Source: an uncultured Porphyromonadaceae bacterium
Lineage (GTDB): Bacteria; Bacteroidota; Bacteroidia; Bacteroidales; Muribaculaceae
DNA length: 51,132 bases
NCBI GenBank assembly: GCA_947175645.1
Contig: CAMWNP010000021.1
Coordinates: forward strand, 1-51,132
Direction: 5' to 3'
A program made the translations under genes and the position numbers. Below are positions 43,968-51,132 of this stretch, in pieces. Under the pieces are notes generated by a model that was not told where the DNA came from, did not search any database, and was given only the letters and a program-made list of their open reading frames with translations. The number at the start of each line of letters is the position of its first letter. The stretch's first letter is position 1.

Positions 43968-44559
43968 GTATAAGCCGGAATTGAACATTATAGCCGGACC
44001 TAACGGGTCAGGTAAAACTTCTATTACCCAAAAATTTCTTCATCACGAATGGGCGGAGGGAACAACATATATCAATCCCGACCAAGTAGCCAAAGATATG
44101 TTCGGCGATTGGAACAATTCGGAAGCCGTTCTGAAGGCTGCCAATTATTGTTCAGAACTTCGAGAAAGATGTCTTGCAGAAAAGAAAAGTGTTGTATTTG
44201 AGACTGTGTTTTCTGCTCAAGATAAAATTGATTTTGTCATACGAGCCAAGCAATCAGGCTTTTTCATCCGCATCTTCTTTATTTCAACCTCAAGCCCCGC
44301 AATAAATGCGTCCCGTATTGCAAATAGGGTCATGAAAGGAGGACACGATGTGCCTATTTCAAAAATAATATCGCGCTATTATAAGTCTATTCGTAACTGT
44401 AAAACAGTGTCATCTATCGTTGACCGTCTATACATCTATGATAACTCAATTGACGGTGCCGATGCACGCCCTCTTTTCCGCCTTACAAATGGAGATTTAG
44501 CAAAACAGTACACCACCGAAATTCCTGAATGGGCTCTAACACTCTTTCAAATAAATTAA
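43954..44559 (+). CDS. Zeta-toxin-like P-loop kinase
   Basis: A 201-residue protein. It has Walker A GPNGSGKT (15-22), then the zeta-type INPDQVAKDMFGDW, SVVFETVFSAQDKIDFVIRA and RIANRVMKGGHDVPISKIISRY segments. Zeta toxins phosphorylate UDP-N-acetylglucosamine and block wall synthesis; small chromosomal relatives have varied roles. ATG 43954 is preferred over the in-frame ATG 43912, which would give a 56-bp overlap and an extra basic segment before the conserved strand. Confidence 0.82.
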   Translation: MGTTEYKPELNIIAGPNGSGKTSITQKFLHHEWAEGTTYINPDQVAKDMFGDWNNSEAVLKAANYCSELRERCLAEKKSVVFETVFSAQDKIDFVIRAKQSGFFIRIFFISTSSPAINASRIANRVMKGGHDVPISKIISRYYKSIRNCKTVSSIVDRLYIYDNSIDGADARPLFRLTNGDLAKQYTTEIPEWALTLFQIN

Positions 44560-44599
44560 AATTGTGAAATTTCGCAAGTCCTGACTTCGTCATTGCGTC

Positions 44600-44914
44600 A
44601 CCCTAAACGCCGAGATGGTTAAACAGATGAAGCAGAACTTCCCGTTGAAATACTTTTATGGGGAGAGTGCAAATGCGATCAAAATCCAGATTTGGGTAAC
44701 GCTCATTGCAAACCTGCTGCTGATGGTGATGAAAAAAGGACTGAAACGTCGATGGAGTTTCTCCGGACTGGCAACAATGGTCAGGATAACGCTGATGTAC
44801 TATGTGGACTTCTACAGTCTGTTTAATAATCCCGAAAAGGAGTGGGAAATCATCCTTTCCGAGGCTTACGGAGATCCTCCGGCACCATCTCTTTTTGATG
44901 TAGGGGGCTTGTAA
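44600..44914 (+). pseudogene. IS4-family transposase, C-terminal remnant
   Basis: About 100 residues equal to the end of an IS4-type DDE transposase: KQMKQNFPLKYFYGESANAI, KIQIWVTLIANLLLMVMKKG and LATMVRITLMYYVDF. The frame is closed by a stop a few codons upstream of 44600, and the catalytic DDE region is absent. The transposase is dead. The left part of the IS is missing. CGGACAGCAATA, about 75 bp after the stop, could be part of the old right end. Confidence 0.8.
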
Positions 44915-45054
44915 TTTAAAAAAGAAGACTCGAACACCGTAAAATCAGCGTTCGAGCCATGTATTTTTGCAATTTTCAAGTTTTATCGGACAGCAATATT
45001 TAGAAGTAGATAGGATCATTGCCATAACGATCCTATCCGCATAATGAAATTTAT

Positions 45055-45097
45055 GCGGCGCAGGCAGCCATAGAGGGCTGCTCTCTTATAAGGATAA
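45055..45097 (+). repeat. Duplicated ppdK 3' end, second copy of the 43-bp direct repeat
   Basis: An ungapped match to 43649-43691 with seven differences. Between the two copies lie the zeta-toxin module and the IS4 remnant. The match includes bases after the ppdK stop codon, so it is a DNA-level duplication and not a second protein. The rest of 44915-45178 holds nothing else I can name. Confidence 0.8.
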
Positions 45098-45178
45098 TAA
45101 ATAAAACAAGAGGCCATGCTTATTTTGAACACAGCCTCGGTATATTTCAGAATTCGGAACCAGTTTCCCTCAAGTGTG

Positions 45179-45517
45179 TCAGCGTATGATTAGTTCACCC
45201 GGTTTGCGTTTTGCCTTCGCTTTCTCCATATCGTCGTAATACTCTGAAACGATCTGTTTGAGTTTTGTCTTCGATTTTGTTGTCACAAGAACTATCCCTC
45301 CACGCCGTGGTGCGAATATCCGGGTAAGGTTCGGGTCTTTGATTATCTCGATATTCAATATATCTGTAGGATCTACATCGGTGAAACTGCATTCCACTCC
45401 ATCAATGATATACACCGGTATATTCAGCGAGTCAGGTATGTTGCAGTTCTGTTCCGGTGTTCCTCCCAACGCCATAAATGATGTTAATACTGAAAGGAAA
45501 AAGAATAATCTTCTCAT
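45179..45517 (-). CDS. Small exported protein with a TonB-plug-like domain
   Basis: A 112-residue protein with a signal peptide (MRRLFFFLSVLTSFMALGG). One domain follows with IPVYIIDGVECSFTDVDPTD, ILNIEIIKDPNLTRIFAPRR and GGIVLVTTK, the pattern of a TonB-dependent receptor plug without the barrel. It ends KPGELIIR. ATG 45517 is chosen over the open frame from 45559 because it gives a proper signal peptide. Standalone plug-like proteins occur in Bacteroidales; their role is unclear. Confidence 0.7.
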   Translation of the reverse strand: MRRLFFFLSVLTSFMALGGTPEQNCNIPDSLNIPVYIIDGVECSFTDVDPTDILNIEIIKDPNLTRIFAPRRGGIVLVTTKSKTKLKQIVSEYYDDMEKAKAKRKPGELIIR

Positions 45518-45565
45518 TGTTGTTATAATTATAATAGTGTTTAAAATTGAATTTGGCAAAGATGT

Positions 45566-45745
45566 TCAGCCACGGTTCCGGTTTATTTTTCGTGTCAGAA
45601 AGGTAATCCCACAGTTGAGGCAAAGACTCAGAAAGAATGTCACAGCCACGACAAGCAGGTTACAGTCAGGAGCAAAGACCGCGTATCTGATTATCAAGGT
45701 GACCGGGACCGCCAATATGCCTGCAGTGATGTAACGTAATCTCAT
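45566..45745 (-). CDS. Very small two-helix membrane protein
   Basis: A 59-residue frame starting MRLRYITAGILAVPVTLIIR and ending with the basic TRKINRNRG. There are two hydrophobic segments (about 6-24 and 30-50) with positive residues at both ends, so both ends are probably cytoplasmic. A TACCTTTG promoter box lies 21 bp upstream. The downstream gene begins 48 bp later in the same direction. Family not recognised. Support comes from promoter placement, membrane topology and the positive-inside pattern. Confidence 0.6.
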   Translation of the reverse strand: MRLRYITAGILAVPVTLIIRYAVFAPDCNLLVVAVTFFLSLCLNCGITFLTRKINRNRG

Positions 45746-45765
45746 AAATTTACATTAGTAGTTGT

Positions 45766-45773
45766 CAAAGGTA
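45766..45773 (-). promoter_or_regulatory. -7 box of the small membrane protein gene
   Basis: The minus strand reads TACCTTTG, 21 bp before ATG 45745. No clear -33 element. Confidence 0.5.
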
Positions 45774-45998
45774 AAAAGAAATTCCGAGTCATAAGGCGGT
45801 GCTTTAGGATTTTAACTATGTTTAAGGAACTATTTACCATGGAGATATGTTTACTTTTATATGATAAGAAGAAGTTGATAATAAAAACTGGCATTCAACA
45901 ACTACTTCATAAATGGATATTAGAATATAGCCGGAACGGGGGCCAGTTTGTCTGCTGATGCGGATTGAAGCAAGGCAACTAAATAAAACTCAAGTTTT

Positions 45999-46220
45999 AT
46001 GGAACAGAATCAGATAGCGGTAATATTACTTTACATCAGCCTGGGCACTCTGATTGTCCGGGCAGTGATGCGTATGGTTCTTGCCCTTACATATAAGAAG
46101 CGTAACCATGGCGCTCCATTGTCCGATGAGCAAAGAAGGCGGATAAGGAAGAGCATATTGCCCGTTGGAATCATCGGTCTGATACTTGCTCTGGTGGCAT
46201 TTGTGCTGATGGTTGTGTAA
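45999..46220 (+). CDS. Small two-helix membrane protein
   Basis: A 73-residue protein with helices at about 6-30 and 52-72 and a basic cytoplasmic loop (YKKRNHGAPLSDEQRRRIRK). No family recognised. The spacer before it (45774-45998) shows no convincing promoter. It is followed by the inverted repeat at 46226. Confidence 0.6.
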   Translation: MEQNQIAVILLYISLGTLIVRAVMRMVLALTYKKRNHGAPLSDEQRRRIRKSILPVGIIGLILALVAFVLMVV

Positions 46221-46225
46221 AAAAG

Positions 46226-46292
46226 TGGTACAAATATTTGGATTAGTGTTACGAATTATATTTGTACCAATCGTGATAATGTGCTAAATTTG
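46226..46292 (+). promoter_or_regulatory. Promoter with a 12-bp operator-like inverted repeat
   Basis: TGGTACAAATAT (46226-46237) and ATATTTGTACCA (46258-46269) are perfect inverted arms 20 bp apart. The right arm contains the -33 TTTG (46261-46264); a 20-nt spacer leads to TAAATTTG (46285-46292). A dimeric repressor binding both arms could block this promoter, which drives the small membrane gene and dxs. Confidence 0.7.
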
Positions 46293-46306
46293 CACAAAAA
46301 GTTGAC

Positions 46307-46549
46307 ATGAATCTGAAGTATTTAAGGATAGTCATAGCCTCCGCACTGGTGGCATTCGCCCCGCTTATAGCGGCAGCCGTGCTGTTTTTCCTCTATGGCA
46401 ACGGGGGGAAGATATACGACAGTGAGGCAGGGTTGATATTCGGAGTTGACGTTGCCGGAGTGCTGGTGATGTGGGTGATTTCATTTGTCATAGCATTGCC
46501 GGTTTTTCTGTGGGCTGTGAGCCGTAAAGAAAAAAATAATAAAAAATAA
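46307..46549 (+). CDS. Small two-helix membrane protein upstream of dxs
   Basis: An 80-residue protein with helices at about 6-29 and 46-70 and a basic C-terminal tail (SRKEKNNKK). No family recognised. It follows the operator-like promoter and ends 8 bp before dxs, so it is co-transcribed with it. Confidence 0.65.
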   Translation: MNLKYLRIVIASALVAFAPLIAAAVLFFLYGNGGKIYDSEAGLIFGVDVAGVLVMWVISFVIALPVFLWAVSRKEKNNKK

Positions 46550-46557
46550 CTGAGGAA

Positions 46558-48333
46558 ATGGATAAATTAGACCTTAACAAAATTGAGTCGCCCGCAGATA
46601 TCCGCAAGATGGATACGGCGGAACTGAAAGAGGTGGCAGACGGTCTGCGCAGAACCTTGATTGAGAAACTTTCGTCCCATGGGGGTCACTGCGGTCCCAA
46701 CCTGGGTATGGTGGAGGCTATCATTGCGCTTCACTATGTTTTTGATACACCCAAGGATAAAATCGTGTTTGATGTTTCGCACCAGACTTATCCCCACAAG
46801 ATGATAACCGGACGTATTCGTGCGTTCACTGATCCGAAACACTACGATGACGTCACGGGTTACACCTCTCCCTCGGAAAGCGAGTATGACCTCTTTTCTC
46901 TGGGTCATACCTCATCAGCCATAGCGCTTGCATCAGGACTTGCCAAGGCGCGTGATCTCACCGGTGGCAAGGAGAATGTTGTGGCGGTGATCGGCGACGG
47001 CTCGCTCAGCGGAGGTGTGGCGTTCGAGGGACTTGACTATGGTGCTACTCTGGGCACGAACTTCATTGTAGTTGTCAACGACAACGACATGAGTATAGCA
47101 GAGAACCACGGCGGAATTTATGAAAACCTCCGGCTTCTGCGCAACACTAACGGTACGGCCGGAGAAAATCTGTTCCGCACGTTCGGCTACGACTACATCT
47201 ATGTGCAGTATGGCAACGACATCGAGAGCCTTATCAGCGCTTTCCGCTCAGTGAAGAATTCTGACCATCCGGTGGTGGTGCATATCAACACAATGAAGGG
47301 TATGGGCCTTCCGGTTGCCGAGTCACATAAGGAGCAGTTCCACTACACCGCTCCGTTCGATCCTGCCACCGGTGCTCCGCTCAGCGGTACACCCGCGGGT
47401 GTTGACACCGACACGTATGCAGATATTTTCGCAAAAGATTTTCTTGAAAAAATCAAAGATAACCCTGGTCTGGTAGCCATTACGGCAGGCACTCCCGGAG
47501 TAATTGGATTCGGACCTGACCGACGCGCCGAGGCCGGTAAACAGTTTGTTGACGTGGGTATAGCCGAGCAGCAGGCTGTTGCCATGGCGAGCGGTCTGGC
47601 AAAGGGTGGTGCAACTCCTGTTGTAGGGTTGGCAAGCACATTCCTGCAGCGAGCATTTGATCAGTTCAGCCAGGATATAGCATTGAATCATCAGCCGGCC
47701 ACATTCCTGGTGTTCTATGGCTCTATGTTCGGAATGAACGATGAAACTCATCTGGGGTTCTTTGATCTGAGTCTGCTTTCCAATATCCCTGACCTTCTTG
47801 TGCTGACCCCGTCATGCAAGGAAGAATTCGTGGCAATGCTCCACTGGTCGGAAAATCAGCGTAAGACACCTGCCGTTATCCGCATACCCGGAGGCAACGT
47901 CCTGACAAATCCTGACATAAATATTCCGGAGGATTACTCTGAAGCCGGTTATGAAACGGTGCGTGCAGGATCCCGTGTGGCCTTGATCGGGGTAGGGGGC
48001 TTCCTTCCTATTGTCACTCAGGCTGCCGATATTCTTGCATCTGCCGGTGTTGACGCTACGGTTATCAATCCCCGCCAGGTTTCACACCTTGATAAGTCCA
48101 CACTTGATTCACTTCTTGGTTATGATGTCATCATCACTGCCGAAGATGGAATTCTTGACGGTGGATATGGTCAGAAGGTTGCCTCATATTTCGGCAATGC
48201 GTCTGTCAAGGTTATCAATCTCGGATTGCCCAAGGAGTTCCTCAACCGATACAACGCCGGAGAACTCCAGCGCAGGTGCGGTATGACTCCTGAACAGATT
48301 GCTGCCACGGCTCTCGGAAATATCAGGAAATAA
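46558..48333 (+). CDS. dxs: 1-deoxy-D-xylulose-5-phosphate synthase-like ThDP enzyme (divergent)
   Basis: A 591-residue transketolase-family protein of the Dxs type, which joins pyruvate and glyceraldehyde 3-phosphate for isoprenoid, thiamine and PLP synthesis. Motifs are GGHCGPNLGMVEA, FDVSHQTYPHKMITG (72-86), the ThDP-binding GDGSLSGGVAFEG...NDNDMSI and DVGIAEQQAVAMASG. It is shorter than usual Dxs (about 620-640) and differs at conserved spots: DVSHQ for DVGHQ, AEQQ for AEQH. It may be a second, specialised Dxs or a different ThDP enzyme. Second gene of its operon. Confidence 0.78.
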   Translation: MDKLDLNKIESPADIRKMDTAELKEVADGLRRTLIEKLSSHGGHCGPNLGMVEAIIALHYVFDTPKDKIVFDVSHQTYPHKMITGRIRAFTDPKHYDDVTGYTSPSESEYDLFSLGHTSSAIALASGLAKARDLTGGKENVVAVIGDGSLSGGVAFEGLDYGATLGTNFIVVVNDNDMSIAENHGGIYENLRLLRNTNGTAGENLFRTFGYDYIYVQYGNDIESLISAFRSVKNSDHPVVVHINTMKGMGLPVAESHKEQFHYTAPFDPATGAPLSGTPAGVDTDTYADIFAKDFLEKIKDNPGLVAITAGTPGVIGFGPDRRAEAGKQFVDVGIAEQQAVAMASGLAKGGATPVVGLASTFLQRAFDQFSQDIALNHQPATFLVFYGSMFGMNDETHLGFFDLSLLSNIPDLLVLTPSCKEEFVAMLHWSENQRKTPAVIRIPGGNVLTNPDINIPEDYSEAGYETVRAGSRVALIGVGGFLPIVTQAADILASAGVDATVINPRQVSHLDKSTLDSLLGYDVIITAEDGILDGGYGQKVASYFGNASVKVINLGLPKEFLNRYNAGELQRRCGMTPEQIAATALGNIRK

Positions 48334-48353
48334 TATATCCCGGAAACCATATC

Positions 48354-48392
48354 AACGGTGACATGGCAGCCTATCCTGCACGTGTCACCGTT
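48354..48392 (+). terminator. dxs terminator hairpin
   Basis: AACGGTGACA (48354-48363) pairs perfectly with TGTCACCGTT (48383-48392). The T run after it is poor. Confidence 0.65.
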
Positions 48393-48458
48393 ATTCTGTC
48401 TGAAAAAATGACATAATTACACCTATGACTCCACTTTTTGACATCTTTTTCACAAAAA

Positions 48459-48491
48459 TTGGTAAAAATTAAACTTGGCACACTCTTTGCA
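48459..48491 (+). promoter_or_regulatory. htpG promoter, sigma-54-like
   Basis: TGGCAC (48476-48481), five bases, TTGCA (48487-48491): the -24 GG and -12 GC are exactly 10 bp apart, as in the sigma-54 consensus. A vegetative reading also exists: TTG (48459-48461), a 20-nt spacer and ACTCTTTG (48482-48489), but with AC where TA is expected. The leader to ATG 48531 is about 30 nt. Confidence 0.55.
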
Positions 48492-48530
48492 GATTGTTAT
48501 AGAAGTAGAATAATCAAATAACATACATAT

Positions 48531-50573
48531 ATGCAAAAAGGAACCATCGGGGTTACAACCGAGAATATTTTCCCCGTAATCAAAAAATTTCTCTACAGTG
48601 ATCATGAGATTTTCCTCCGTGAACTGGTGTCGAACGCTGTCGACGCTACTCAGAAGATCCGCACCCTCGCTTCCTTCGGTGAGTACAAGGGTGAACTGGG
48701 CAAACTCGATGTACGTGTGACAATCGACAAGGAAGCCGGAACGCTGACGGTTTCGGATCACGGTATTGGTATGACCGCTGATGACATCAACAAATATATC
48801 AACCAGATAGCCTTCTCCGGTGCGGAGGAGTTCCTTGAAAAATACAAGGACAACGCCAACAGCATCATAGGTCACTTCGGACTTGGATTCTATTCCGCTT
48901 TCATGGTGGCTAAGAAAGTGGAGATCCGCTCACTTTCCTATAAGGAAGGAGCCGAGGCTGTCCGTTGGGAATGTGACGGTTCGCCTGAGTACACCATGGA
49001 GCCTACTGATAAGACTGAGCGTGGAACTGACATCATCCTTTATATTGACGATGACAACAAGGAGTTCCTTGAACAGTCACGCATCGACGCGCTTCTCCGC
49101 AAATATTGCCGCTTCCTCCCCGTGCCTGTTATTTCAGGTAAGGAACAGGAGTGGAAAGACGGAAAGATGGTCGACACAGACCGTGACAAAGTCATCAACA
49201 GCACCGAACCCATATGGATGAAAAAACCTGCTGACCTCACACGTGAGGATTACCTGAAATTCTATCAGGATCTCTACCCCGGCCAGGAGGAACCGCTGTT
49301 CTGGATTCATCTGAATGTGGATTATCCGTTCACTCTTACCGGCATACTGTTCTTCCCCAAGATAAAGAACAATTTCGAGATTACCAAGAACCGCATCCAA
49401 CTATATTGCAACCAGGTGTTCGTGACCGATTCAGTTGAGGGTGTAGTACCTGAATTCCTGATGTTGCTTCAGGGTGTGATTGATTCGCCTGACATTCCTC
49501 TGAATGTGTCGCGTTCTTATTTGCAGAGCGACTCTTCAGTAAAGAAAATCTCAACATATATCACCAAGAAAGTTTCAGCCCGACTGGATGAACTCTTCAA
49601 GGAGTCACGTCAGGATTTCGAAGCGAAATGGGACGATATCAAGATTTTCATCCAGTACGGTATGCTCACTGACACCAAGTTCTGCGATGCAGCCATGAAC
49701 TTCTGTCTGCTCAAGGATGTGCAGGGTAAATATTTCACTATCGATGAATACAAGAAACTGATTGAACCTGAACAGACTGACAAGGACGGCAACATCATTT
49801 TCCTGTATGCCACTGACCGCGAGGCACAGTATAACTACATCCAGAGTGCGGAAAGCCGTGGCTACAACGTGCTGATTATGGACGGACAACTTGACAACCA
49901 TTTCGTAGGGTTGCTTGAGCAGAAGATTGAAAAGAGCCGGTTCGTGCGTGTTGACTCTGACGTTATCGATAACCTTATCGTGAAAGATAACCGCAAAGAG
50001 GCGGACCTCACACCGCTGCAGCGTAACATCATGACCTCCCTTTTCCGCTCACAACTGCCCAAGATGCAGAATGCTCAGTTCCTTGTCACCTTCGAGGCTC
50101 TGAGTGCTAATGACGCACCTATCGTCATAACGCTGAACGAATTCATGCGGCGTATGAAGGATATGGCGGCCATGCAGCCGGGAATGGATATCTACGGAAA
50201 TCTGCCCGATAACTATAATCTTGTTGTCAACACTGAGCACCCGTTGATTGTGCGTCTGCGCGATGAGTCCCAGAACAATCTCGGTGACCAGGTTTCACCC
50301 CTTGAAAAGAAAATCGACGACAGCAACAGCCTGATAACAGAACTGCGTGCCGCGATAAAGGATGGCAAGCCAACTGCCGAGCAGGAAAAACAGCAGCAGG
50401 AACTTGAAGCCGATGTTGCCAAGGCCCGTGCCGATGAAGAGAAGATCATAGCGGACTATGCCGTAAACACTCCGTTGGTTAGTCAACTTATCGACCTTGC
50501 GCTCCTCGGAAACGGCCTGTTGAAAGGTGAGGCATTGAGCAAGTTTATCCGCCGTTCGGTCGACCTCCTCTAA
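48531..50573 (+). CDS. htpG: HSP90-family chaperone HtpG
   Basis: A 680-residue ATP-dependent chaperone. The GHKL ATPase domain shows ELVSNAVDATQKI, SDHGIGMT and GHFGLGFYSAFMVA. The middle domain has GVIDSPDIPLNVSRSYLQSD. The C-terminal dimerisation part contains a Bacteroidetes-type charged helical stretch with AEQEKQQQELEADVAKARAD. Length is normal for the phylum. Single gene; its promoter resembles a sigma-54 site. Confidence 0.97.
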   Translation: MQKGTIGVTTENIFPVIKKFLYSDHEIFLRELVSNAVDATQKIRTLASFGEYKGELGKLDVRVTIDKEAGTLTVSDHGIGMTADDINKYINQIAFSGAEEFLEKYKDNANSIIGHFGLGFYSAFMVAKKVEIRSLSYKEGAEAVRWECDGSPEYTMEPTDKTERGTDIILYIDDDNKEFLEQSRIDALLRKYCRFLPVPVISGKEQEWKDGKMVDTDRDKVINSTEPIWMKKPADLTREDYLKFYQDLYPGQEEPLFWIHLNVDYPFTLTGILFFPKIKNNFEITKNRIQLYCNQVFVTDSVEGVVPEFLMLLQGVIDSPDIPLNVSRSYLQSDSSVKKISTYITKKVSARLDELFKESRQDFEAKWDDIKIFIQYGMLTDTKFCDAAMNFCLLKDVQGKYFTIDEYKKLIEPEQTDKDGNIIFLYATDREAQYNYIQSAESRGYNVLIMDGQLDNHFVGLLEQKIEKSRFVRVDSDVIDNLIVKDNRKEADLTPLQRNIMTSLFRSQLPKMQNAQFLVTFEALSANDAPIVITLNEFMRRMKDMAAMQPGMDIYGNLPDNYNLVVNTEHPLIVRLRDESQNNLGDQVSPLEKKIDDSNSLITELRAAIKDGKPTAEQEKQQQELEADVAKARADEEKIIADYAVNTPLVSQLIDLALLGNGLLKGEALSKFIRRSVDLL

Positions 50574-50602
50574 GCAAGAACTCATATTATTATATCATAG
50601 TC

Positions 50603-50652
50603 GAGAGTATGCCTGTCGGACACTATGTGTCGCCGGGCATACTCTCTTTTTT
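50603..50652 (+). terminator. htpG terminator
   Basis: GAGAGTATGCC (50603-50613) pairs with GGCATACTCTC (50636-50646), followed by six T. Nothing identifiable is seen from 50653 to 50826, an AT-rich spacer. Confidence 0.92.
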
Positions 50653-50826
50653 AGGTGCGGAGTTTACCCTCAAACTCCGTTATTTCATTACTTCAATAAA
50701 ATTGAAGCAAACTTTCAGAAAAATAGATTTTTTGTTATAACTACTTTTAGAGGAATAAACATTGTAAAGGTTTAATTAAACTGTCTAGTAGTTGACACTT
50801 GTAGAATTATAGAGCATATTATTGCA

Positions 50827-51021
50827 TTATGCTGGTCGTACACTTAATATAACAACTTCTACATTTGAGCCATAAGTGTGCCAGTGTCCGTTGAGTTGTT
50901 GTTTGAGAACAGTGAGTGCCTCAGATTCAGATGAGGAGTGTAAACTTAGTATTCGAGCGTTTTGATGTAACATTCCATTTAATGGTCCAATATAGGCATA
51001 CTTAACAAGATATTGTTTCAT
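50827..51021 (-). CDS. Small protein of unknown function
   Basis: A 64-residue protein starting MKQYLVKYAYIGPLNGMLHQ and ending VEVVILSVRPA. The pattern beta strand, central SSSESEALTVLKQQL helix, beta strand suggests a compact alpha/beta fold. No family recognised. No TAnnTTTG box is seen upstream. AT content is high. It may be a mobile-element or plasmid-like accessory gene; confidence is moderate because of its size. Confidence 0.5.
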   Translation of the reverse strand: MKQYLVKYAYIGPLNGMLHQNARILSLHSSSESEALTVLKQQLNGHWHTYGSNVEVVILSVRPA

Positions 51022-51095
51022 AAATTTTAAAAATTAAAATGTGATGTAATTTATTATTACTGTCCGCTAAAAAAAAATTGAGTAGGAATAAAATT

Positions 51096-51130
51096 AGGTC
51101 TGATTCCATTTGCAGGAGTCAGACCTTTTA
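51096..51130. terminator. Terminator hairpin at the right edge
   Basis: AGGTCTGA (51096-51103) pairs with TCAGACCT (51119-51126), with TTTT on the right and AATTTT on the minus-strand side. It probably serves a minus-strand gene beyond the window. Confidence 0.7.
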
Positions 51131-51132
51131 GT

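Noticed and set aside
43936-43987. Directly repeated motifs as a CRISPR array
   Set aside because: No regularly spaced repeats of 25-40 bp anywhere in the window, and no cas genes.
44915-45178. tRNA or rRNA genes in spacers
   Set aside because: No cloverleaf with a T-loop GTTCGA context and CCA-type end could be built here or in the other spacers.
45258-45734. 158-codon plus-strand open frame
   Set aside because: It covers two minus-strand genes that have a signal peptide or membrane helices and promoter boxes. Its own translation shows no domain.
45840-45959. 39-codon frame starting at an ATG in the 45746-45998 spacer
   Set aside because: No promoter, hydrophobicity pattern or family resemblance; too short to support.
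48421-48475. CIRCE/HrcA operator upstream of htpG
   Set aside because: No TTAGCACTC-type inverted repeat is present; the only convincing signal is the TGGCAC-N5-TTGCA site.

Overview
The window is chromosomal DNA from a member of the Bacteroidota, most likely the order Bacteroidales; a Muribaculaceae-like gut organism is my best guess but is inference. The evidence is the repeated Bacteroidota promoter pattern TTG-N19/20-TAnnTTTG, fumarate reductase/succinate dehydrogenase of the Bacteroidetes type, Bacteroidetes-type YidC, single-chain PurL, and the ilvD-ilvB-ilvN-acyl-ACP thioesterase order. No rRNA, tRNA or CRISPR array was seen.

Layout. 1-6.2 kb: the tail of an unknown gene, a biotin-dependent carboxyltransferase (OadA/PycB-like) on the minus strand, and divergently the three-gene succinate dehydrogenase/fumarate reductase operon, whose cytochrome b subunit carries an unusual cysteine-rich tail. 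6.2-9.8 kb: an HD-domain gene remnant, a DUF3781 gene, and an operon of a PurF-like protein without the N-terminal cysteine plus CTP synthase. 9.8-15.7 kb is accessory: a HigBA-type toxin-antitoxin pair, a DUF805 protein, an ECF sigma/anti-sigma operon whose fourth gene is cut by a 409-bp MITE-like element, a candidate small RNA, and an AT-richer run of small membrane or secreted proteins. 15.8-21.3 kb: proline genes proC-proB-proA, then yidC. 21.3-29.8 kb: a second copy of the 409-bp element, a second DUF805 gene, purL, and a secreted GH13 amylase-like enzyme.

29.9-36.6 kb: a winged-helix protein, an orphan ATP-grasp protein, and the minus-strand ilvD-ilvB-ilvN-thioesterase-DUF2007 operon with overlapping genes. 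36.6-39.7 kb: three exported or metabolic genes opposite a flavoprotein. 39.9-45.1 kb: a YqhA-family protein, pyruvate phosphate dikinase, then a zeta-toxin module and an IS4 transposase remnant bracketed by two copies of the ppdK 3' end. 45.2-51.1 kb: small membrane and secreted proteins, a divergent Dxs, HtpG with a promoter matching the sigma-54 consensus, and a small unknown gene.

The most unusual structural signal is in the spacers. Four copies of a roughly 110-130 bp repeat sit at the ends of transcription units next to terminator hairpins. The two 409-bp elements have long terminal inverted repeats and are built from two inverted, diverged halves. Both families share one core: a short hairpin of variable sequence followed directly by GTGAC-N-GAA. 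This looks like a structured mobile or RNA element that has spread through the genome.

Metabolically the window joins central carbon flow (PPDK, the carboxyltransferase, fumarate reductase), nucleotide synthesis (PurL, PurF-like, PyrG), proline and branched-chain amino acid synthesis, and envelope biogenesis (YidC, Dxs).
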